A stretch of DNA of 5,990 nt from Pseudomonadota bacterium (GTDB lineage Bacteria; Pseudomonadota; Alphaproteobacteria; CACIAM-22H2), in assembly GCA_020161965.1 (NCBI GenBank), contig JAIUNH010000255.1:1-5990 (forward strand). The letters run 5' to 3'. Shown here piece by piece: positions 1 through 4,086 of this stretch (position 1 is the first letter of the stretch; the number at the start of each line of letters is the position of its first letter). The translations under genes and the position numbers were made by a program. The notes under the pieces are model-generated. The model was not told the origin of the DNA and searched no databases. It saw only the letters and a list, made by a program, of their open reading frames with translations.

Positions 1-668
1 CCGCGGAACGTGTACACGCCCCACGCGACCGAGGCCTGGATCCGCGCACCACGCCAATCGAGCGGCGTGTCTTGCACGACGCCCGCGAGTTGCTGGGCCT
101 TCTCCTCGGCCTGCGGCTGATCGGTATAGACCAGGATCACGCCGAATTCGTCGCCGCCCAAGCGGCCGACGATGTCGGTGTCGCGCACGTTCTGCATCAG
201 CAGTCGCGCGATATGGGCGAGCAACGCGTCGCCCGCCGCGTGGCCGTGGGTGTCGTTGACGCCCTTCAAGCCGTTGGCGTCGAAATAGACGAGGCTGGAG
301 GCTTGGTCGTAGCGCTCGGCGAAGCTCTGCATCCGGCCGAGTTCGCGCACGAAAGCGCGGCGGTTGAACACTGGCACGAGGCTGTCTTGATCGGCCAGGC
401 GTTCGAGATGGGCGGCGCGCGCACTGGCCTGGACCAGTTCCTTGCGCAGCTTGTCGACCTCGCCCATCAGCTTGACGATCGCGTCGCGGACCTTGGGCGT
501 GAATTCCGCCTCGGGAATGCCCATTACCAGGGCGATATCCTTGGGGTCGCGCGTGCGCGCGACACCGGCGACGGGGCCGGCGGCGTTCGTCTTGCCCGGT
601 GCTTCCGCCCGCCGGATCGGGGTGGTGCCCGTGATGGCACCGCTACGTGTCGGGTCCGTGATCTTCAT
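1..668 (-). CDS. GGDEF-domain diguanylate cyclase (partial, C-terminus beyond window)
   Basis: Makes the second messenger c-di-GMP from two GTP, probably in the cytoplasm since no signal peptide or membrane segment is visible. Reading from the ATG at 668, 222 residues are visible and the frame is still open at base 1. Residues 1-55 are Pro/Thr/Ala-rich and look disordered. Residues 56-92 form a charged helix, probably a dimerising signalling helix. The catalytic domain begins near residue 93 (DQDSLVPVFNRRAF, a variant of the usual D-x-LT-x-L-x-NRR opening). Catalytic and substrate residues known from PleD are all present: D130 (metal), N138 and D147 (guanine), GGDEF at 171-175. The product-inhibition I-site RxxD (R162-D165) lies exactly five residues before GGDEF, so feedback inhibition should be intact. 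No PAS, REC or GAF sensor is seen; one could only be C-terminal. A GTG in frame at 689 is a possible longer start, and no clear Shine-Dalgarno supports either. Divergent from purE. Confidence 0.93.
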   Translation of the reverse strand, partial: MKITDPTRSGAITGTTPIRRAEAPGKTNAAGPVAGVARTRDPKDIALVMGIPEAEFTPKVRDAIVKLMGEVDKLRKELVQASARAAHLERLADQDSLVPVFNRRAFVRELGRMQSFAERYDQASSLVYFDANGLKGVNDTHGHAAGDALLAHIARLLMQNVRDTDIVGRLGGDEFGVILVYTDQPQAEEKAQQLAGVVQDTPLDWRGARIQASVAWGVYTFR

Positions 669-713
669 GTCCCGGGGCCTGCTTAACACGAAATGGCCCG
701 GCGGTGCAGGCGC

Positions 714-742
714 TTGGCGCAAGGGGGGTGCGTCTTTATACT
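714..742 (+). promoter_or_regulatory. Predicted sigma70-type promoter of purEK
   Basis: A -35 box TTGGCG (714-719) and a -10 box TATACT (737-742) are separated by exactly 17 bases. The predicted transcript would start near 749 and give a leader of about 28 bases before the purE ATG. This is the only good promoter pair in the intergenic region. It is a prediction by eye. Confidence 0.6.
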
Positions 743-743
743 G

Positions 744-758
744 CGCCGCTTTCCGGCG
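744..758 (+). other. Small inverted repeat at the purE transcription start
   Basis: CGCCG (744-748) and CGGCG (754-758) form a 5-bp stem around a CTTTC loop, between the purE -10 box and its Shine-Dalgarno. It could be an operator half-site pair or a small leader hairpin, but in DNA this rich in G and C it could equally be chance. No known purine riboswitch fits in the short leader. Confidence 0.25.
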
Positions 759-776
759 TTTAGGAGCGAAGCGGTT

Positions 777-1304
777 ATGGCCAGAAAGCCTGCGGTCGGC
801 GTCATCATGGGCAGCCAATCGGATTGGGAGACGATGCGCCACGCGGTCGACGCGTTGACGGCGCTGGGCGTATCGCACGAGGTGCGGATCGTTTCCGCCC
901 ACCGCACCCCGGATCGGCTCGTCGCCTATGCCAAAACCGCCGCGGGGCGTGGGCTTCAATGCATCATCGCCGGGGCCGGCGGGGCCGCCCATCTGCCGGG
1001 CATGGCCGCCGCGATGACCCGCCTGCCGGTGTTCGGCGTGCCGGTCGAATCGCGCACGCTGCAGGGCCTCGATTCGCTGCTGTCGATCGCTCAAATGCCC
1101 GCCGGCATTCCGGTCGGCACGCTCGCCATCGGCAAGGCGGGGGCGACCAATGCGGGTTTGCTCGCCGCCGCCGTGATCGCGCTGCAGGAACCGAAAGTGG
1201 CCCTGGCGCTCGACGCCTATCGCGCCGCCCAGACCGCCAAGGTCGGCAAGGCGCCGGTCGATGTGGCGCCCGCGCCTAAGAAGAAGGCGAAGAAGCGCAA
1301 ATGA
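777..1304 (+). CDS. purE: PurE, N5-carboxyaminoimidazole ribonucleotide mutase (class I)
   Basis: Moves the carboxyl group of N5-CAIR to carbon 4 to give CAIR in de novo purine synthesis, acting right after PurK in the cytoplasm. The 175-residue product carries the class I hallmarks in order: MGSQSDW (11-17), SAHRTP (40-45, with the catalytic H42), the glycine-rich GAGGAAHLPGM (66-76) and GVPV (87-90). The ATG at 777 is chosen because AGGAG lies at 762-766, ten bases upstream, and the protein then starts at the usual MxxKPxVGVIMGS point. A frame-open extension back to 693 would run through the promoter. The C-terminus is about 15-20 residues longer than the compact family norm and ends in a lysine-rich tail (167-175). 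The stop overlaps the purK start as ATGA (1301-1304), implying translational coupling. The paired purK makes the N5-CAIR mutase activity, rather than direct AIR carboxylation, the expected one. Confidence 0.97.
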   Translation: MARKPAVGVIMGSQSDWETMRHAVDALTALGVSHEVRIVSAHRTPDRLVAYAKTAAGRGLQCIIAGAGGAAHLPGMAAAMTRLPVFGVPVESRTLQGLDSLLSIAQMPAGIPVGTLAIGKAGATNAGLLAAAVIALQEPKVALALDAYRAAQTAKVGKAPVDVAPAPKKKAKKRK

Positions 1305-2389
1305 GCCGTCCTCTGCCGCCGGGTTCCACGCTCGGCATTCTCGGTAACGGCCAGCTCGGCCGGATGACGGCGCAAGCCGCATCGCGCCTGGGCTATCGCA
1401 CCCATTGCTTCGGGCCGGAGAAGAACAGCCCCGCCGAACAGGTCTGCACGGTCTCGACGATCGGCGATTATCGCGACGAAGCGGCGCTGGCGAAATTCTT
1501 CGCTGCGTGCGACGCCGTGACCTACGAATTCGAGAATATCCCGGTCGCGGCACTCGCGCGTGTCGCCAAGAAATCGAAGGGCAAGCTGCGTCCGTCGGTC
1601 GAAATCCTGTCGATTTGCCAGGATCGCATCGCCGAGAAGAGCTTCTTGAATTCGATCGGCATCGCCACCGCGCCGTGGCATGCGGTCGAATCCGCCGACG
1701 AACTCGTCGTGGCGCTGGCGGCCGTGGGCACGCCCTCGATCCTCAAAACCGCGCGCATGGGTTACGACGGCAAGGGCCAGCGCAAAGTGTTGAAGCCGGA
1801 AGACGCCACCAAGGCCTTCGCCGATTTCGGCGGCGCGGAATGCGTGCTCGAAGGCTTCGTGAAATTCGAGCGCGAGATTTCCGTCGTCGTTGCGCGCGAT
1901 TTGTCCGGCAAAGTCCGCACCTATGTGCCCGTGGAAAACGAGCACAAGCATCACATTCTGGATGTGACCATCGCGCCGGCGCGCCTTCCCGCCGCCGTCG
2001 CCAAGCAGGCGCTGGCGATCGCGGCCAAGATCGCGCGCAAGCTCGACCTCGTCGGCGTGCTGGCGGTGGAGATGTTCTTATCCAAAGGCGGGGAAATCCG
2101 CGTCAACGAACTCGCCCCGCGCCCGCATAATTCCGGGCATTGGACGATCGATGCGTGCGTCACCTCGCAATTCGAACAGGCGGCGCGCGCGGCGTTGGGC
2201 TTGCCGCTTGGCGATCCCGTGCGCCATTCGGACGCGAAGATGAAGAACCTGATCGGCGCGGAAGCCAATGAATGGGCCAAGATCGCTTCCGACCCCAAGG
2301 CCAAGCTGCATCTTTACGGCAAGGCGGAAGCCCGGCCCGGCCGTAAAATGGGCCACGTCACCTGGATTTATCCGAAGAAGGGAAAGTGA
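1301..2389 (+). CDS. purK: PurK, N5-carboxyaminoimidazole ribonucleotide synthase
   Basis: ATP-grasp ligase that joins bicarbonate to AIR using ATP, giving the N5-CAIR consumed by PurE. The 362-residue length is normal. Visible landmarks are the N-terminal GNGQLGRM loop (15-22, usually GGGQLGRM), YEFENIP (75-81), the ATP-binding K149 and the GYDGKGQ loop (154-160), the FEREISVVVAR strand (189-199), the metal-ligand region E257 and NELAPRPHNSGHWT (269-282), and the C-terminal LHLYGK...RPGRKMGH segment. All core residues of the family appear intact. The ATG overlaps the purE stop by four bases, so ribosomes finishing purE probably reinitiate here; no separate Shine-Dalgarno is needed. Transcription presumably comes from the purE promoter. 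The gene ends three bases from the stop of the convergent COQ9-family gene. Confidence 0.97.
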   Translation: MSRPLPPGSTLGILGNGQLGRMTAQAASRLGYRTHCFGPEKNSPAEQVCTVSTIGDYRDEAALAKFFAACDAVTYEFENIPVAALARVAKKSKGKLRPSVEILSICQDRIAEKSFLNSIGIATAPWHAVESADELVVALAAVGTPSILKTARMGYDGKGQRKVLKPEDATKAFADFGGAECVLEGFVKFEREISVVVARDLSGKVRTYVPVENEHKHHILDVTIAPARLPAAVAKQALAIAAKIARKLDLVGVLAVEMFLSKGGEIRVNELAPRPHNSGHWTIDACVTSQFEQAARAALGLPLGDPVRHSDAKMKNLIGAEANEWAKIASDPKAKLHLYGKAEARPGRKMGHVTWIYPKKGK

Positions 2390-2405
2390 GCGTCAGCTCG
2401 CTTTC
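2382..2405 (+). terminator. Possible hairpin across the purK and COQ9-gene stop codons
   Basis: Bases 2382-2391 pair with 2396-2405 to make a 10-bp stem with one U-G wobble and the loop GTCA. The stem contains the purK TGA (2387-2389), and the loop carries the last base pairs of the facing gene's stop (2393-2395). Two further weak G-U pairs could extend it to 2380/2407. The following bases (TT then AAAG) are not a proper U-tract, so this may be a weak terminator or an mRNA-end stabiliser. On the minus-strand RNA the wobble becomes a mismatch. Confidence 0.4.
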
Positions 2406-3046
2406 TTAAAGCGCGCGAAGATCGGCTTCAACGGGGCGGCGGCGGCTTCGAGCTTCGACTTGATGCCGCCGAAGGCCTTGGGCAACGCCATCACGTTGTC
2501 GATACGTCGCGCCATGAATTCCCAGGTATCGGCCTGGAATTCGGATTTGTCCTCCAGCCAATAAAGCAGCGTGGCGGAGTAGACGCCGCCCGCCAGTGCA
2601 CGCTTGGTGTAGTAGTTGAAATCGGTCGCGCGATCGCCGGCCGCGTACCAAATCGCATCGACCGTCGCCCAGCCGGTGCGCAAGGAAACCGGCACGTTTT
2701 GCGGCATGGCGAGCAAGGCCAGCGCCCGGCGCACCGCTTCGCGATGCCCGGCGAGCGGTTCCAGGCGCAAGCGGATCGCGCGCGCGATTTTCTCGCGGAT
2801 CTTCAGCGCGCGGAACGCCTCGCCTTCGGCCTCGATCGCGGCGAGCATCGCTTGATCGGCCATCGCGGTCCAATGCGCGATCGCGTCGATCGCCCCGCCC
2901 GGAAACACACGCAGCGCCGTTGCGTCCGGATAGCCGGCTTCGCTGGCGGCCGTCGCCAGCACCGCGGCGGTCCAGCCGTCGAACGGCACATGCGGCAAGG
3001 CGGCTTCGACGATACGGTCGCGGGCTTCGTTACGGTCGAAGGGCAT
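2393..3046 (-). CDS. coq9: COQ9-family protein (ubiquinone biosynthesis accessory, lipid-binding)
   Basis: A 217-residue member of the COQ9 family. The yeast and human proteins have a TetR-like fold, bind isoprenoid lipids and help the hydroxylase COQ7 in ubiquinone synthesis; a matching role here is inferred. The N-terminal third (about 8-60) has the TetR-like helical pattern with DGWTAAVLATAASEAGYP (23-40). The diagnostic COQ9 stretch is near the C-terminus: ATDFNYYTKRALAGGVYSAT (140-159), LYWLEDKS (161-168) and DTWEFMARRIDNVM (173-186), followed by a helix ending in basic residues that could touch membrane. The start at 3046 is chosen because a near-perfect AAGGAGG sits five bases upstream; an ATG at 3061 (MKEAP extension) would overlap the def stop as ATGA but has no usable Shine-Dalgarno. 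It is the second gene of a def-coq9 unit, with an 11-base gap after the def stop. Confidence 0.92.
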   Translation of the reverse strand: MPFDRNEARDRIVEAALPHVPFDGWTAAVLATAASEAGYPDATALRVFPGGAIDAIAHWTAMADQAMLAAIEAEGEAFRALKIREKIARAIRLRLEPLAGHREAVRRALALLAMPQNVPVSLRTGWATVDAIWYAAGDRATDFNYYTKRALAGGVYSATLLYWLEDKSEFQADTWEFMARRIDNVMALPKAFGGIKSKLEAAAAPLKPIFARFKKAS

Positions 3047-3051
3047 CGGGG

Positions 3052-3058
3052 CCTCCTT
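3052..3058 (-). promoter_or_regulatory. Strong Shine-Dalgarno deciding the COQ9-gene start
   Basis: On the minus strand the bases read AAGGAGG, five bases before the ATG at 3046. Its first base is the last base of the def TGA, so ribosomes ending def translation stop directly on this site. This favours the 3046 start over the ATG at 3061, which lies upstream of the site. Confidence 0.75.
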
Positions 3059-3591
3059 CATCCTTGGATCTGACGCTTGCGCATTTCCTCGACGAAGCCG
3101 AGCTCGCCGAGATCGTCCATGCGCTGGGGGTAGAGAATACCATCGAGATGGTCGCATTCATGCTGCACGACGCGGGCGTGGAATCCCGCCGCCTCGCGCT
3201 CGAAGCGGTTGCCGTCGAGGTCGTAGCCCGCATAGCGCAGCCGGCGATAGCGCGGCACGTTGCCGGTCATGCCCGGCACCGACAGGCAGCCCTCGAAACC
3301 CTTGTCCATCTCGCCGCCCAACGGCGTGAGCTCGGGATTGATCAGGACGGTGAGGTCCACCGGCTCGTCGCCGGGGATATCGGTGCAGCGTTCCTTGCGC
3401 ACGAAGAACACCACAATGCGCAGCGGGATATGCACCTGCGGGGCGGCAAGGCCGGTGCCCGGCGCATCGATCATGGTTTCGACCATATCTTCGACGATCG
3501 CGCGGATTTCGGGCGCCGTCGGGTCTTCAACCGGGTCGGCGGGGTGGGCGAGGACCGGATGCCCCATGCGCGCGATCTTCAAAATGGCCAT
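3058..3591 (-). CDS. def: Peptide deformylase
   Basis: Metalloenzyme that removes the formyl group from the N-terminal formyl-methionine of new proteins at the ribosome exit. The 177-residue product has all three deformylase motifs: GTGLAAPQ (45-52, motif 1), EGCLS (100-104, motif 2, metal-ligand C102) and QHECDH (143-148, motif 3, metal ligands H144 and H148, catalytic E145). The ATG at 3591 gives the usual MAxLKIxRMGHPVL opening. No convincing Shine-Dalgarno precedes it. The gene is not beside fmt, the classical partner, but heads a unit with the COQ9-family gene and diverges from rpsU. The VPRYRRLRY segment (112-120) after motif 2 is typical of additional proteobacterial deformylases, so this may be a second paralogue with another def elsewhere; that is inference. 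Confidence 0.95.
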   Translation of the reverse strand: MAILKIARMGHPVLAHPADPVEDPTAPEIRAIVEDMVETMIDAPGTGLAAPQVHIPLRIVVFFVRKERCTDIPGDEPVDLTVLINPELTPLGGEMDKGFEGCLSVPGMTGNVPRYRRLRYAGYDLDGNRFEREAAGFHARVVQHECDHLDGILYPQRMDDLGELGFVEEMRKRQIQG

Positions 3592-3598
3592 GGCAGGG

Positions 3599-3627
3599 AA
3601 GATAGGCCCCCGGAAGCCCCTCGAAAA
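3599..3627 (-). promoter_or_regulatory. Weak candidate def promoter
   Basis: On the minus strand a TATCTT -10-like box (3604-3599) lies 17 bases downstream of a poor -35-like TTTTCG (3627-3622). Transcription would start near 3592-3591, at or next to the def ATG. This would fit the absence of a Shine-Dalgarno but the -35 match is weak. A second -10-like TATAAC lies on the minus strand opposite the rpsU -10 box and is an alternative. Confidence 0.3.
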
Positions 3628-3645
3628 GCCCGCTAAATCGGGTAT

Positions 3646-3674
3646 TTGCGCGGGGCAAAGGTTCGTGTTATATC
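3646..3674 (+). promoter_or_regulatory. Predicted strong promoter of rpsU
   Basis: A -35 box TTGCGC (3646-3651) and a -10 box TATATC (3669-3674) are 17 bases apart; TTATAT shifted by one base is an equally good -10. The start point would be near 3681 and leave a leader of about 85 bases. A CCCG/CGGG inverted repeat (3629-3632 and 3639-3642) lies directly upstream of the -35 box. Confidence 0.6.
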
Positions 3675-3747
3675 CGCGCCCTCGAATGGAAATCTCGATT
3701 CCGGGGCGACTGTTCGATCGGCTCAACCCTTTGATTTGATTAAGAAA

Positions 3748-3762
3748 GGAGCCAGCGGCTCC
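3748..3762 (+). promoter_or_regulatory. Hairpin enclosing the rpsU Shine-Dalgarno
   Basis: GGAGCC (3748-3753) and GGCTCC (3757-3762) form a perfect 6-bp stem with an AGC triloop. The GGAG of the Shine-Dalgarno (3748-3751, within AAAGGAG) is fully paired in it, and the stem ends two bases before the GTG start. Linear spacing from GGAG to GTG is 13 bases, longer than usual. The inverted repeat is seen directly; a regulatory role is inferred. Confidence 0.6.
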
Positions 3763-3764
3763 CC

Positions 3765-3968
3765 GTGCAAGTTATCGTTCGCGACAACAATGTCGATCAG
3801 GCCCTGCGCGCGCTCAAAAAGAAGATGCAGCGCGAGGGCATTTTCCGCGAGATGAAGCTGCGCCGTCACTTCGAGAAGCCCTCGGAGAAGAAGGCGCGCG
3901 AAAAGGCGGAGGCGGTGCGCCGTCTGCGCAAGCTGCAGCGTAAGCGCTTGGAGCGCGAAGGCTACTAA
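3765..3968 (+). CDS. rpsU: Ribosomal protein bS21
   Basis: Small-subunit ribosomal protein S21, 67 residues. It sits on the 30S platform near the 3' end of 16S rRNA, where mRNA pairing takes place during initiation. The sequence is the characteristic basic helical one: MQVIVRDNNVDQALRALKKK at the N-terminus, then REMKLRRHFEKPSEKKARE (28-46) and an arginine/lysine-rich C-terminal helix. Length is normal for alphaproteobacteria. The start codon is GTG at 3765, fixed by the conserved family N-terminus. The Shine-Dalgarno AAAGGAG (3745-3751) is 13 bases away and mostly inside a hairpin, unusual for a gene that should be highly expressed. The gene is monocistronic, with its own promoter and terminator, and a 7-bp stem spans the TAA stop. 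Confidence 0.97.
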   Translation: MQVIVRDNNVDQALRALKKKMQREGIFREMKLRRHFEKPSEKKAREKAEAVRRLRKLQRKRLEREGY

Positions 3969-3974
3969 GCCTTC
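3957..3974 (+). other. Stem-loop over the rpsU stop codon
   Basis: GAAGGCT (3957-3963) pairs perfectly with AGCCTTC (3968-3974) around the loop ACTA. The TAA stop (3966-3968) is in the loop and the first base of the 3' arm. First of three consecutive stem-loops at the end of the rpsU message. Confidence 0.5.
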
Positions 3975-3979
3975 TGCTG

Positions 3980-3998
3980 CGGGTTCGAGCCGAACCTG
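3980..3998 (+). other. Second rpsU 3' stem-loop with AGC triloop
   Basis: GGTTCG (3982-3987) and CGAACC (3991-3996) pair perfectly around AGC. A G-U and a C-G pair extend the stem to 3980/3998, giving 8 bp. It lies between the stop-codon stem-loop and the terminator, and has the same triloop as the hairpin before the rpsU start. No U-tract follows, so it is not itself a terminator. Confidence 0.5.
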
Positions 3999-4008
3999 AC
4001 ACGAGATC

Positions 4009-4048
4009 AAACCGCCGTGAGGGCTTTCCCTCGCGGCGGTTTTTCTTT
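4009..4048 (+). terminator. Intrinsic terminator of rpsU
   Basis: Bases 4009-4023 pair with 4028-4042 in a 15-bp stem with a single U-G wobble and the loop CTTT. The 3' arm runs straight into TTTTTCTTT. It is 40 bases past the rpsU stop and isolates rpsU from the next gene. Confidence 0.92.
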
Positions 4049-4056
4049 GCGCTAAG

Positions 4057-4075
4057 CTTCCCGAAAACGGGGGAG
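4057..4075 (+). promoter_or_regulatory. Shine-Dalgarno of the GMC gene, partly inside a small hairpin
   Basis: GGGGGAG (4069-4075) is the only purine-rich site before the ATG at 4087, 11 bases away. CCCG (4060-4063) and CGGG (4068-4071) pair around AAAA and would cover the first part of it; CT at 4057-4058 could also pair with AG at 4074-4075. No clear promoter is visible in the 40 bases after the rpsU terminator, so it may overlap the terminator. Confidence 0.4.
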
Positions 4076-4086
4076 TCGCGACGCAG

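Noticed and set aside
72..686. A 204-codon open frame on the plus strand.
   Set aside because: It is antisense to the GGDEF gene, whose minus-strand frame carries a full set of catalytic motifs. The plus-strand translation resembles no family and reflects high GC.
693..776. Possible 28-residue N-terminal extension of PurE from a start at 693.
   Set aside because: It would run through the -35 and -10 boxes, and AGGAG at 762-766 together with the family N-terminus places the start at 777.
743..776. Purine riboswitch before purE.
   Set aside because: The predicted leader is only about 28 bases, far too short for a known purine, PRPP or ZTP riboswitch.
1217..1954. A 245-codon minus-strand open frame inside purE-purK.
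   Set aside because: It is antisense to two clear purine genes, lacks a ribosome site and has the Arg/His/Asp-rich look of a shadow frame.
3592..3726. Possible longer N-terminus of peptide deformylase.
   Set aside because: The extra residues match nothing in the family and would read through the rpsU control region; the usual MAxLKIxRMG start is at 3591.
3980..3998. GGTTCGAGCC looks like a tRNA T-arm.
   Set aside because: No acceptor, D or anticodon arm is found around it, and the pairing is a simple 3-base-loop hairpin rather than a 7-base T-loop.
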